A stretch of 64,000 nt of DNA from an uncultured Piscinibacter sp. (GCF_937952055.1 NZ_CALFYO010000019.1:434001-498000), one strand, 5' to 3'. Shown: positions 48,686 to 56,486, counted from the stretch's first letter. The notes: generated by a model from the sequence alone, not told the origin. Translations and numbers: made by a program.

Positions 48686-48991
48686 ATGACCACGCTCACC
48701 ATCAACCCCGGCGGCCTGACCATCGACGTTGCGGCCGGCACCAACCTGCTCAAGGCCATCGTCGAGGCCGGTGGCCACCTGATCAGCAAGTGCGGCGGCG
48801 ATGCCCAGTGCGGCGCCTGCCACCTGTTCGTCGTCGAGGGCCGCAAGGGCATCAGCAAGTTGACGCCGGCGGAGAACGCCAAGCTCGACACCCTCGTCGG
48901 CGTCGGCAGCAAGTCGCGACTGGCCTGCCAGGTGACGCTGCTGGGCACCGAGCCGGTGACGGTGGAACTGTTGGGCGCGCTGTCGGGGTGA
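48686..48991 (+). CDS. 2Fe-2S ferredoxin
   Basis: The 101-residue product has a beta-grasp ferredoxin layout with adrenodoxin-like cysteine spacing C-x5-C-x2-C (CGGDAQCGAC) and a fourth cysteine in SRLACQVTLLG. Nif-linked 2Fe-2S proteins can protect nitrogenase from oxygen (FeSII type) or donate electrons; sequence alone does not decide. GGAGAG precedes the ATG. It is the last gene of the nifB operon. Confidence 0.9.
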   Translation: MTTLTINPGGLTIDVAAGTNLLKAIVEAGGHLISKCGGDAQCGACHLFVVEGRKGISKLTPAENAKLDTLVGVGSKSRLACQVTLLGTEPVTVELLGALSG

Positions 48992-49790
48992 GGGGCCATG
49001 GCCCAGTGGTGGAGGGGTGATGAGGCTCCTTCCGACCCCGAAGCGACCTCCACGGCTCTGAATCGACCGCCGCGAAGCCGTCGGCGGCGTGGGTTCTCGC
49101 CTGCAACGCTGCAGGGGCGCGATACCCGGAGTGCGAAGCGAAGGCAACGGGAAGTGACCACCACAATCTGCAGCCGCCGCGCCATCTGCGCCTCGTCCCC
49201 ATCCGCGCCGTGCTCGCCCAGACAGGCCTGACCCACCTCCTTGACCGCCACGCCTCGGCACATAAGAAGCTTCATCAACCGGCCGATTGCCGACCGGCAA
49301 GCAAGGCGCGGCCGCCCGGGCCTGGGTCGTGACGCTGCGTTGCGCGGCGAAGCGGCGCGCTTACTGCGCACGCCTGCCTGCGCGCCGTGTGCGTAGCGGT
49401 TTCGACTCCTGCATGGCCAGGTCTTCACGTCAGGCTCGCGGTTCTCGCGAATGCTTTCAGGTCGACCGCCAATCGCCCTTGCTGCGGCTGCCGAGGTCCG
49501 ATCCGCCGCGACAGTCGCCCGAGGCGATCGCGGCTTCCTTGCGCTTGAGTTCGACGTGAAGCGCACTATGGTTACTTCTGCTAACCGTGACCCTCAACCA
49601 AGCGCGATATCCGTCCGGAGTCTTGATGTAGGCAAATCTGACGAATGGCAGGGACGTAAGGACACGGGTCTCGTTTCCTTCGAGAAGCCAGGGGAGACCT
49701 TCCGAAGGAGGCAAGACGGCCGGGCTGCCGTTCTTGTTGATCGGGCCTCACGGCCGGATTGCAGCGCCGCAATAGAGAAAGAAGGTTGTG
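48992..49790. other. Intergenic region with no convincing gene
   Basis: About 800 bases between the nifB operon and the serine hydrolase gene. No rRNA, tRNA or known site was found. Codon pattern and GC content fall toward the right (49,560-49,700). One minus-strand frame is listed separately as a possible gene. The patch probably marks the junction where mobile DNA entered. Confidence 0.6.
49457..49714 (-). CDS. Possible short hypothetical protein
   Basis: This is an 85-codon frame with protein-like composition in its middle (LPFVRFAYIKTPDGYRAWLRV, then SALHVELKRKEAAIASGD). I recognise no family. No clear ribosome site precedes the ATG. It could be a remnant of a mobile gene or a chance frame. 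Confidence 0.3.
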   Translation of the reverse strand: MPPSEGLPWLLEGNETRVLTSLPFVRFAYIKTPDGYRAWLRVTVSRSNHSALHVELKRKEAAIASGDCRGGSDLGSRSKGDWRST

Positions 49791-51083
49791 ATGCTCCGCC
49801 CCTCCCGTTTCACCATCCCCCTTCTCGTCTCTCTGCTGCTGTTCCTCGCCAGCTGCGCGTCGCTGCAGCCGGCCGCGCCCGAATCGGTCGGGCTTTCAAG
49901 TGCCCGACTGAAGGAAGTGGCCGCCATCGCGCAAGAGGGCGTCGACAAGCTCGAGATTCCGGGCGCCGTGGTGCTGCTCGCACGACGGGGCAAGGTCGCC
50001 TACCTGGAATCGTTCGGCTATCGCGACCGCGAGGCGAACGCGCCGATGACGCGCGACACCATCTTCCGCATCGCCTCCATGACCAAGCCGATCGTCACGA
50101 CTGCGGCGATGATCCTGGTGGAGGAAGGGCGCTTGAATCTCTCAGACCCGGTTTCAAAGTACATACCGGAGTTCAAGGACGCGATGGTCGGCGTCGAGAA
50201 GAAGGACGCCGCGGGCAATGTCACGCTCGCGCTGGAGCCGGCGCAGCGCGAAATGACGATCATCGACCTGATGCGCCACACCTCGGGGCTGACCTACGGC
50301 CAATTCGGCAAGTCGTTGGTGAAGGACCGGTACGGCGCCGCGAAGGTGATCGATCCAGGCCAGACCAATGCGGAAATGGCCGCCAAGCTCGCGCGCCTGC
50401 CGCTGCAGAATCAGCCGGGCACCCGCTGGGACTACAGCATGTCTACAGACGTGCTCGGGCGCGTGATCGAGGTCGTGAGCAGCATGGAGCTCGGGCAATT
50501 CATCGATCTGCGCATCCTGAAACCGCTCGGCATGGCGGACACCGGCTTCTGGGTCAGCGATCCAGCCAAGCACGGCCGCATCGCGCAGGCGCTCTCTGAC
50601 CCTGCGACCGGAAAGCGCCCGCCGCTTCCGGACAGGACCGTAAAGGGCTGGCAATCGGGCGGCGGCGGCATGGTGTCCACCGTCGGCGACTACGCGCGCT
50701 TCTGCCAGATGCTGCTCGGCGGCGGCGAGCTGGACGGCACACGCATCCTGTCGCGCAAGTCGGTCGAGCAGATGACCCGGGACCAGCTGCCGCCCGGCAT
50801 CCCGACGAACAGTTTCAAGCTCCCGGTCATCGATGTGAGGCAGGAAGCCGGCAACGGCTTCGGCCTGGGCTTCATGGTGCGCACGGCAGAAGGTCGCAGT
50901 CCCGTCAGCGGCAGCCTCGGCGACTACACCTGGAACGGCTTCTTAGGCACCTATTTCTGGATCGACCCGAAGAAAGAGTTCTTCGGCATCTTCCTGATCC
51001 AGACGCCCGGCACCGCCTACGTGCGCACCGCGGGTTACTGGGTGAGGCTCCGCAACGCCGCCTATCAGGCACTCACCGACTGA
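49791..51083 (+). CDS. Serine hydrolase lipoprotein, class C beta-lactamase/esterase fold
   Basis: The 430-residue product has a lipoprotein signal (lipobox LASC near residue 21), then the beta-lactamase fold: SxxK nucleophile in IASMTKPIV, MRHTSGLTYG, tyrosine motif in WDYSMSTDVLGRVIE (YSM in place of YxN) and GWQSGGGGMVSTVGDYARF. This fold covers class C beta-lactamases, esterases and DD-peptidases; the lipidated form and YSM favour an EstB-like esterase/transesterase over a true AmpC. GAAGG is five bases before ATG 49,791. IS91-type remnants follow immediately. Confidence 0.88.
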   Translation: MLRPSRFTIPLLVSLLLFLASCASLQPAAPESVGLSSARLKEVAAIAQEGVDKLEIPGAVVLLARRGKVAYLESFGYRDREANAPMTRDTIFRIASMTKPIVTTAAMILVEEGRLNLSDPVSKYIPEFKDAMVGVEKKDAAGNVTLALEPAQREMTIIDLMRHTSGLTYGQFGKSLVKDRYGAAKVIDPGQTNAEMAAKLARLPLQNQPGTRWDYSMSTDVLGRVIEVVSSMELGQFIDLRILKPLGMADTGFWVSDPAKHGRIAQALSDPATGKRPPLPDRTVKGWQSGGGGMVSTVGDYARFCQMLLGGGELDGTRILSRKSVEQMTRDQLPPGIPTNSFKLPVIDVRQEAGNGFGLGFMVRTAEGRSPVSGSLGDYTWNGFLGTYFWIDPKKEFFGIFLIQTPGTAYVRTAGYWVRLRNAAYQALTD

Positions 51084-51108
51084 TCGTCAGGACCAGCACA
51101 TATCCGGC

Positions 51109-51375
51109 GGGCCGGCGGAGCGGAAGCTCGAGGCTCCGTGGCGCGACGGCAGCACGCGGCTGCTCATGAGCCCGCTGGAGTTCATGCAGCGATTGGCGGG
51201 GCTGGTGGCGCGATCGAGGCTGCAGCTGATCCGTCTCCATGGCGTGCTGACCTCCACCGCCATCGCGGCCCTTCTGGAGCGCCCGGTGATCGAGAAGATC
51301 CTCAGCCACCTGGGGCTGAATCCGCAGCCGCCGCCCAAAGGCCGGGCGCGCGAGCCGGTGCACTTCGCTGCCTGA
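51109..51375 (+). pseudogene. IS91-family transposase remnant 1 (C-terminal part, internally deleted)
   Basis: The frame reads KLEAPWRDGSTRLLMSPLEF, then MQRLAGLVARSRLQLIRLHG, and jumps directly to ALLERPVIEKILSHLGL near the C-terminus. In intact IS91-type Y2 transposases these two blocks are separated by roughly 100 residues that include a CxxC zinc site. It is therefore a degraded copy with an internal deletion. Confidence 0.75.
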
Positions 51376-52065
51376 GTCGCGCCCGCCGTCGGCAACACAT
51401 TGCCACAGGCTGCCACGCAGAAATGCAGCCGGATTGGCATTGCACGGCGTGTCGGCACGACGCTGTCGAAGTGCGGGGCAACCCTGAGGCCGGGGCCGAA
51501 AGCCCCCCATGTGAACAGCCACGGCCCTGCCGACCCAGCACAACGCAACGCCACGGGCGTCAAATCCAAGCACTTCAGGCCGCGGCCGCTGCAGGCGCCG
51601 ACCTTGCCCGAGTCCGGGAACTCGCAGATCTCGGGATCTTTGGAACTGCTGATGGCCAGGTAGCGCAACTCGGTGCTGCCGGTGTTGACGAACTGGTGCG
51701 CCGTGCCGGCGTCGCCCAGCAGGCAGCCGATCAGGTCGCCAGTCTTGACCGCGTGGCGGCCAGAGCCACCCGACCCTCCGCGCCGTCGACGGTCCTGCTG
51801 TGCGCGTCGGCAAGCCTCGAGGTCGGCGGCCGACTCATCCCCTGCGACATCCGCATGGGCGTCGGGGCGACGGCGAGGAGGCTCCACGGTCTGGGTCAAA
51901 CAGCAGCCGGCCCAGACGGCCTCGGCCTGTCGGTTGCGGCGCGCGAGGGAGCGTTCGGTCCCGCCGGGCAGAGTGAGACGCGCGCGACCAAGCGCGCGCG
52001 TCCATGCGCCCTTCCCGCCGATGCGTGCCGCCCTGCGGCACGCCCTCATCGGGGGACCTCGGTGC
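51376..52065. other. Degraded DNA between the IS91 remnant and the secreted-protein gene
   Basis: 690 bases with no intact gene. It contains the minus-strand cupin remnant described separately; the rest (51,770-52,065) shows only long GC-driven frames without family likeness. Confidence 0.6.
51560..51765 (-). pseudogene. Cupin-domain protein remnant
   Basis: A minus-strand stretch encodes KTGDLIGCLLGDAGTAHQFV, then NTGSTELRYLAISSSKDPEI and CEFPDSGKVGA, which is the second cupin motif and end of a small cupin protein. The start and the first cupin motif are not found in frame, and both ends run into unrelated sequence. It is a broken gene. Confidence 0.6.
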
Positions 52066-52608
52066 TCAGTCGTCGTCGCGCTCGAGGATGCCAGCAGCGA
52101 ACCAGCCGCCGGCCGCACCTGTGGTGGGGTTGGCGGCGCGAATGAGCAACTGCGGGTTGTCGCAAGGCACGGGCAGCACGGCCTGGTTGACGCCGTCGAG
52201 CAGCGGACCGCTGATCGTGAAGTTGCCCGCCGCGTCCAGCGGCGCCGGCGCCGTGGTGTACCGCGTCGCGGTGTTGTTCGCGGGGCCGCAGGCCAGCGTC
52301 GCGGCGACGTGCGTGACCGGCCCGCGCGTGGCGATCACGTCGCCGCTCGAGAACAGCAGGCCCTTGCCGCGGGCGGCGATGCTGCCATCGGAATACACGG
52401 TGGCGTCGAACTTGCGGATGACCCAGGCGCGGCCGCCGGGGTCGATGCCGCGCACGACGTTCAAGGCGTCGACACCGCCGGCCGCGGTCAGCGGATCGAC
52501 TCCGATGGCGCCTTCGAACTTCAGCACAGGGACGGGGGCCGCGAAGGCGGCGGTGGCCGCCAGGACGAGCGTGGCGCCGATCAGGTGGCGCGAGAGCGAA
52601 CGGGACAT
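52066..52608 (-). CDS. Secreted protein of unknown function
   Basis: I do not recognise a family. The 180-residue product has a clear signal peptide (SRHLIGATLVLAATAAFAAP, cleavage after FAA). The mature part is beta-rich: KFDATVYSDGSIAARGKGLLFSSGD, ACGPANNTATRYTT and NFTISGPLLDGVNQAVLPVPCDNPQLLIRAAN, with two cysteines. GAGGAGT precedes ATG 52,608. It sits between two IS91-type remnants, which suggests it was brought in or trapped by transposition. Confidence 0.75.
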   Translation of the reverse strand: MSRSLSRHLIGATLVLAATAAFAAPVPVLKFEGAIGVDPLTAAGGVDALNVVRGIDPGGRAWVIRKFDATVYSDGSIAARGKGLLFSSGDVIATRGPVTHVAATLACGPANNTATRYTTAPAPLDAAGNFTISGPLLDGVNQAVLPVPCDNPQLLIRAANPTTGAAGGWFAAGILERDDD

Positions 52609-52714
52609 GTCGGTACTCCTCAGGGGACGATGGATGGGGACGGGCGTGATGTGCAGCGGCTCGTCGCGACGCGGATTGCGCGAAGACCCCTGCCACACGG
52701 TGTGTCTACGCGCG

Positions 52715-52900
52715 GCGGTGGCGGATCATTCCGCGCTTTCCGACGAGCGGGTGCAAGTCAACGCGGCCGATCAGGTGGAATTGAAGCTCAAGACGCCGTG
52801 GCGCGACGGCACGACGCACCCCGTGATGTCGCCACCGGAGTTCATGCAGCGGCTGGCGGCACTGGTGCCGCGTCAGCCGTCGCAACTGACGAGCTGGCCG
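52715..52900 (+). pseudogene. IS91-family transposase remnant 2
   Basis: The frame reads ALSDERVQVNAADQVELKLK, then TPWRDGTTHPVMSPPEFMQR and LAALVPRQP, and then loses all likeness. It covers the same transposase region as remnant 1 (the PWRDG-MSP-EFMQRLA block) plus upstream sequence, in the same orientation. It has neither start nor C-terminus. Confidence 0.75.
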
Positions 52901-52993
52901 GACAGCCGCCCGTCGCCAATGGCAACTCCTGGCCGCGAGCCGCCCTTCAACCGTGACCTCAGCCGCACAAGACACGCTCCCGCTGCGTGCCGC

Positions 52994-53230
52994 CTACTTC
53001 GAAACCTTCGCCCGCTCTGCCTTCGAGTAGTGGCTGAAGTGCCCCTCGCGTGCCGCCGCGCGGCGCGCGCTGGCGATGATCGCCCGGCTGCTGCCCTGCG
53101 GCGCGGTCAGCGACACCAGCTTGTCGAGCGCCTTGCTCGCGCAATGCGGGCAGGCCGGTACGGTGCTGCCGCGCACCAGCAGTTCGAACTGCTGGCCGCA
53201 GGCGCTGCAGCGGTAGTCGTGGATGGGCAT
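52994..53230 (-). CDS. FmdB-family zinc ribbon protein
   Basis: This is a 78-residue regulatory-type protein. The N-terminus MPIHDYRCSACGQQFELLV and paired CxxC motifs (Cys8/11 and Cys27/30) define the FmdB/putative regulatory zinc ribbon family. The C-terminal tail is Ala/Arg/Lys-rich. It is the last gene of the draTG run, ten bases after draG. Its function is unknown; DNA or nucleotide binding is only suggested by the family name. Confidence 0.88.
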   Translation of the reverse strand: MPIHDYRCSACGQQFELLVRGSTVPACPHCASKALDKLVSLTAPQGSSRAIIASARRAAAREGHFSHYSKAERAKVSK

Positions 53231-53240
53231 GCTGGACTCC

Positions 53241-54203
53241 TCAGTCGATGGTGGTGGTGGCCTGGCGGGCCAGCGACAGGGCCATCAGCGCGCTGGCCTG
53301 GTCGGTGATGCGCTGCGCCGCCTCGCGGTTCAGCCGGCCCAGCCAGCGCCTCGGCAGCACATGCGCGCCGCAGCGCGCGCCGGCGAGCATGCCGACCAGC
53401 GCGCCGATGGTGTCGGCGTCCTCGCCGAAGTTGACGGCGGTGGTCACCGCCGCTTCGAAGTCGTCGTGCAGGCAGACGCAGTGCAGCACCGTCTGCACGG
53501 TGTCGACCACGTAGCCGCTGGCGCGGCCGGGGTAGGGCTGGAAGCGGAACGCAGGTTGCGCGGCGACGAAGGCGACGGCCTGGCGCGCCAGAGCGTGCGC
53601 ATCGCCGCCGGCCAGCAGCAGGCGCAGCAGGCGGCCGATGCCGAGCACCGCGGCGTCCGACAGCGGGTGGTGGTGGGTGAATCGGGCCTGCGCGAGCGAC
53701 ACGCGCTCGAACGCCGCGTCGTCGCCCAGCGTGGCCAGCACCGCCGGCAGGTTGCGCATCAGCGCGCCGTTGCCGGCATCGCCGTCGTTGGGCGGCCCGA
53801 TCAGGCTGCCGTCGCGCAGGTAGCGCTGGATGCCGCGCCGGCAGGTGTTGCCGCAATCCACCGGCTTGTCGCGCCACCAGGCGAGGAAGGCCTCGGCGAC
53901 GAGCTGCGTGTCGAACGGGCGGCCGAGCCGCTCGCCGCGCAGCAGCGCGTCGCCCAGTGCCAGGCTCATCGTCGTGTCGTCGGTGACCTGCCCCGGCGGC
54001 AGCTTCAACCAGCCGCTGCCGATGATGTGGCGGTGCACACCGCCCTGCGCGGCGAAACGCTGCACGATCTCGCGGGGTGTCATGAACTCGACCGTGGCGC
54101 CGAGTGCGTCGCCGATGGCCAGGCCCAGGTAGGCGCCCAGGGCGCGATCGAAGATCGTGCCCACCGAGCCTCCACGGGCGAGCCACTCGGCCACGCTAGT
54201 CAT
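53241..54203 (-). CDS. draG: ADP-ribosyl-[dinitrogen reductase] hydrolase DraG
   Basis: It removes ADP-ribose from the NifH arginine and so restores nitrogenase activity. The 320-residue product belongs to the ADP-ribosylglycohydrolase family: ALGAYLGLAIGDALGATVEF, the metal-binding VTDDTTMSLALG, GDAGNGALMRNLP and the C-terminal metal ligands NFGEDADTIGALVGMLAG. Its start overlaps the draT stop by eight bases. It is intact and full length. Confidence 0.96.
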   Translation of the reverse strand: MTSVAEWLARGGSVGTIFDRALGAYLGLAIGDALGATVEFMTPREIVQRFAAQGGVHRHIIGSGWLKLPPGQVTDDTTMSLALGDALLRGERLGRPFDTQLVAEAFLAWWRDKPVDCGNTCRRGIQRYLRDGSLIGPPNDGDAGNGALMRNLPAVLATLGDDAAFERVSLAQARFTHHHPLSDAAVLGIGRLLRLLLAGGDAHALARQAVAFVAAQPAFRFQPYPGRASGYVVDTVQTVLHCVCLHDDFEAAVTTAVNFGEDADTIGALVGMLAGARCGAHVLPRRWLGRLNREAAQRITDQASALMALSLARQATTTID

Positions 54204-55095
54204 AGCGCGCCTCGACCTCGAAGTCGCCGCCGATCGACAGCACTTCCGACTCGCCGTGCAGCGAAGTCGTGTTCAGCAGTCCCGGCACGAGCAGCAGCTT
54301 GACCCGTGGCACGCGCGCTTCGAGCACCCAGTCGCCGAAGCACTGCGCCTGCGCGGCCGTGGTGCTGAACGAGACCAGGTTGTTCAGGCGCACCGTGCAG
54401 CGCCGCTCGCGCAGCGAGCCGGCGATCACCTGCTCCTCGCAGCGTGTGCTGCCGCGCCACAGGGTGACATGCGTGCCGGCGCCGAGCAAGGCGAAGCGCG
54501 CCAGCATCCATTGGCAGAACTCGAACAGCAGGTCGAGCTGCTGGAAGATGCTGTTGTTGTGATAGCGGCTCGCGGCCTTCTGCTCCAGGTAGGTGATCCA
54601 TGCCGCCGACGGGAAGCGCGCCAGCGGCGCGGCATGGAAGGCCGGCACGAGGCCGAAGCGGCTCTCCACCCAGCCCTTGAGCACCGCGCCTGCGGGGCCG
54701 TTCGCGTCGAGTCCCCAGCCTTGCAGCAGCTTCAGGTAGCTCGAGCGCCAGCGCCGCGACCCGCCCTCGCCAGGATCCGGCCGCGCCAGCCCGAAGGCCA
54801 GGCTCAGGTAGTGCGCGAACACGTCGCGGGCCTCGTCGGGCGCGTTGCAGCGCTGCAGCAGCGCGAACAGGCCGGCGCTGGTTTCGCGCGCGCCGGCGAT
54901 GTGCAGCGGCTGCGGGTGCGCGTTGAAGGCCGCGCCCGCCAGCACCGGCGCCGGCACGCCGACCAGATTGGTCGTGTACCACCGACGCGGGTCCGCCTCG
55001 GCGGCGGCCTCCAGGCGCGAGGGTCCGGCGCCGGGCCGCCCCAAGCCGGACGCTCCCCCTCGGGGGGACGACGTCGAAGTCGTCCTGGAGGCCAC
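54196..55095 (-). CDS. draT: NAD(+)-dinitrogen-reductase ADP-D-ribosyltransferase DraT
   Basis: It transfers ADP-ribose from NAD to an arginine of NifH, switching nitrogenase off under ammonium or energy stress. The core matches DraT from RRWYTTNLVGVPAPVLAGAAFN onward, with SYLKLLQGWGLDANGPAGAVLKGWVESRFGL, the Arg/Ser/Glu region TLWRGSTRCEEQ and NNLVSFSTTAAQAQCFGDWVLEA. The GTG at 55,095 is the only upstream start, giving 299 residues; the first ~35 residues are encoded by a GC-rich repeat, so the conserved protein begins near residue 36. ATG is not available in frame. Confidence 0.93.
   Translation of the reverse strand: MASRTTSTSSPRGGASGLGRPGAGPSRLEAAAEADPRRWYTTNLVGVPAPVLAGAAFNAHPQPLHIAGARETSAGLFALLQRCNAPDEARDVFAHYLSLAFGLARPDPGEGGSRRWRSSYLKLLQGWGLDANGPAGAVLKGWVESRFGLVPAFHAAPLARFPSAAWITYLEQKAASRYHNNSIFQQLDLLFEFCQWMLARFALLGAGTHVTLWRGSTRCEEQVIAGSLRERRCTVRLNNLVSFSTTAAQAQCFGDWVLEARVPRVKLLLVPGLLNTTSLHGESEVLSIGGDFEVEARYD
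55028..55095. repeat. Short GC-rich interspersed repeat, copy B
   Basis: It contains GGGCCGCCCCAAGCCGGACG, then CTCCCCCTCGGGGGG, then the palindrome GACGACGTCGAAGTCGTC. The CCAAG...TCCCCCTCGGG core matches copy A at 430-468. It forms the 5' end of the draT frame. Confidence 0.6.
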
Positions 55096-55097
55096 AT

Positions 55098-55706
55098 CTA
55101 TACGGGGCGGTTCTCGTTCGGGTTGCGCACCGGCCCCATCAGCTTCAGGCCTTCCTCGTAGGTGATGGTGTCGAAGGTGATGTCGAACTTCAGCGCGGCG
55201 TCGGCCACGCGGTCGGTCTTGCCGGCGGTGTCGAGCTTCTTCAGTTCGTTCTTCTCGAGGTAGAGCAACTCGAGCAGTTCGTTGTAGACCGTGGCCTCGT
55301 CGATCGGCAGCACATAGAACATCGCGCCCTTCAGCGGCACCTGGTACTTCTTGCTCAGGTCGATGTTGTTGCAGAAGAGGAAGTACTTGCCGCCGGCCGA
55401 CAGCGTGTCGCCGAGCGTCTCGGCCACGTCCTTCAGGTGCTCGAAGCTGAGCAGGTAGCCGGCGAAGAAGGCCAGCTTCGGGTCGCCGGCCTGCGCCACC
55501 GCGATGACCTGGTCGCAGGTCAGCTCGGGCGGGCGCGCCTCGTCGGCCAGCTTGGGCGAGAAGCGCAGCGCCAGCTCGCCGCGGAAGCCGAAGCGACCCG
55601 GCTTCTTCGTCGGCGCCTTCAGCACCGGATTGAGCAGGCGGCCTTCGAACTCGAGGCGGGCGAAGGCGGTGTCGGCAAGGCCGGGTTCGGCGACGGTGAT
55701 GCTCAT
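55098..55706 (-). CDS. Conserved-looking protein of the dra operon, function unknown
   Basis: I do not recognise a family. The 202-residue product is soluble and well balanced, with FEGRLLNPVLKAPTKKPGRFGFRGELALRF, LAFFAGYLLSFEHLKDVAETL, GGKYFLFCNNIDLSKKYQVPLKGAMFYVLPIDEATVYNELLELLYLEKN, and FDITFDTITYEEGLKLMGPVRNP. It has two cysteines and no signal peptide. Its ATG overlaps the globin stop (TGATG) and its stop abuts draT, so it is tightly coupled to both. The position suggests a role with DraT or the globin (inference). Confidence 0.83.
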   Translation of the reverse strand: MSITVAEPGLADTAFARLEFEGRLLNPVLKAPTKKPGRFGFRGELALRFSPKLADEARPPELTCDQVIAVAQAGDPKLAFFAGYLLSFEHLKDVAETLGDTLSAGGKYFLFCNNIDLSKKYQVPLKGAMFYVLPIDEATVYNELLELLYLEKNELKKLDTAGKTDRVADAALKFDITFDTITYEEGLKLMGPVRNPNENRPV

Positions 55707-56131
55707 CAGGGGCTCCGGTGGGTTGATGCGGTGTTGACCAGGTGATCGGCGACCTTGCCGAACGCGGCGAGCAGCTCGCTGCGCAACGCCTCGTCGGCAC
55801 AGGTCTCTTGCAGGGCATCGCGCATGCAGGCCAGCCAGGCATCGCGCGCGGTGGTGTCGATGGCGAACGGCGCGTGCATGCGACGCAGCCGCGGTGGGCC
55901 GCGCTCGGGCGAGTAGCGCTTCGGCCCGCCCAGCCATTCGCCGAGGTACATACGCAGCACGGCTTTCGTGGCGGCCAGTTCGGGCGCATGCATCGCGCGG
56001 ATGGCCCGGGCGTCCTCGCGCCGGTCCATCGCCGCATAGAAGGCATCGACCAGGCGCGCGATCGCGGTCTCGCCGCCGAGCCGCTGGTAGTGCGGATTCG
56101 ACGTCACAGGGACGATGGGCAGGGCGCTCAT
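55706..56131 (-). CDS. Group II truncated hemoglobin
   Basis: The 141-residue product has the 2/2 globin layout: YQRLGGETAIARLVDAFY at helix B, MYLGEWLGGPKRYSPERG, the proximal histidine in LRRMHAPFAID, and tryptophan G8 in ARDAWLACMRDAL, a group II mark. It could bind oxygen or nitric oxide near nitrogenase. The start is ATG 56,131; GTG 56,107 (followed by TSNPHYQRLGG) is a real alternative because a sigma-54-like promoter would start transcription near 56,133. It is first in the trHb-unknown-draT-draG-fmdB run. Confidence 0.93.
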   Translation of the reverse strand: MSALPIVPVTSNPHYQRLGGETAIARLVDAFYAAMDRREDARAIRAMHAPELAATKAVLRMYLGEWLGGPKRYSPERGPPRLRRMHAPFAIDTTARDAWLACMRDALQETCADEALRSELLAAFGKVADHLVNTASTHRSP

Positions 56132-56144
56132 GGCGTGGCACAGA

Positions 56145-56159
56145 GCAACCGCCGTACCA
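56145..56159 (-). promoter_or_regulatory. Putative sigma-54 promoter of the globin-dra operon
   Basis: On the minus strand TGGTACG-GCGG-TTGC differs from the TGGCACG-N4-TTGC consensus at one position and has the correct ten-base GG-to-GC spacing. The expected start (~56,133) is right at the globin ATG, which is tight. The NifA site is about 80-90 bases upstream, a suitable distance. Confidence 0.5.
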
Positions 56160-56235
56160 CCGGCCAGCGCACGCCGCTGACGCCCGGTGGCGCCAGCCAC
56201 GCGACGCGCGGCGAGCACGTCGCGGACCTCGGGTT

Positions 56236-56251
56236 TGTCGTGTTTCGAACA
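56236..56251. promoter_or_regulatory. NifA upstream activator site shared by nifHDK and the dra operon
   Basis: TGT-CGTGTTTCGA-ACA is an exact TGT-N10-ACA. It is the only such site I found in this gap. It lies about 81 bases before the nifH -24 element and about 77 bases from the opposite promoter match. Confidence 0.75.
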
Positions 56252-56331
56252 ATCGCACAGCGCCCCGCCCGGACCCTGCGATCAGCGGGTTTCCCTCGTG
56301 AAAACAATCACTTGGGTCGAGACGGATGGGG

Positions 56332-56346
56332 TGGCACGCGCATTGC
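56332..56346 (+). promoter_or_regulatory. Sigma-54 (-24/-12) promoter of nifHDK
   Basis: TGGCACG-CGCA-TTGC is a perfect match to the nif sigma-54 promoter consensus. Transcription would start near 56,357, leaving a leader of about 130 bases. Confidence 0.92.
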
Positions 56347-56486
56347 GATGTGAAGGCTGCGCGGACCCCATGTCAGGCCCCGAGGGACCTTCCAAGAAGA
56401 CCCATAGAGGCACCGAAGGCTGCATAGAGATCGCGACGACCGAACCGCATCGTCAACTTCTCAATTGAATCGACAGGAGCACTGAA

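Larger units (their letters stand above)
56132..56486. promoter_or_regulatory. Divergent regulatory region between the globin-dra operon and nifHDK
   Basis: 355 bases without a gene. It holds a sigma-54-like promoter toward the globin gene, one NifA site, and a canonical sigma-54 promoter toward nifH, each listed separately. The nifH leader is about 130 bases with AGGAG before the ATG. Confidence 0.8.

Noticed and set aside
49130..49275. Minus-strand frame starting MKLLMCRGVAVKEVGQACLG
   Set aside because: Locally protein-like, but no ribosome site, no stop before it runs antisense through the ferredoxin gene, and no family recognised.
49791..51083. AmpC-type antibiotic-resistance enzyme
   Set aside because: The protein is lipidated and has YSM rather than YxN at the tyrosine motif, which fits the EstB-like esterase group better; resistance function is not supported.
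56236..56260. A second NifA site in the nifH upstream region
   Set aside because: The overlapping TGT at 56,241 has no ACA at the correct N10 spacing; only one exact site remains.
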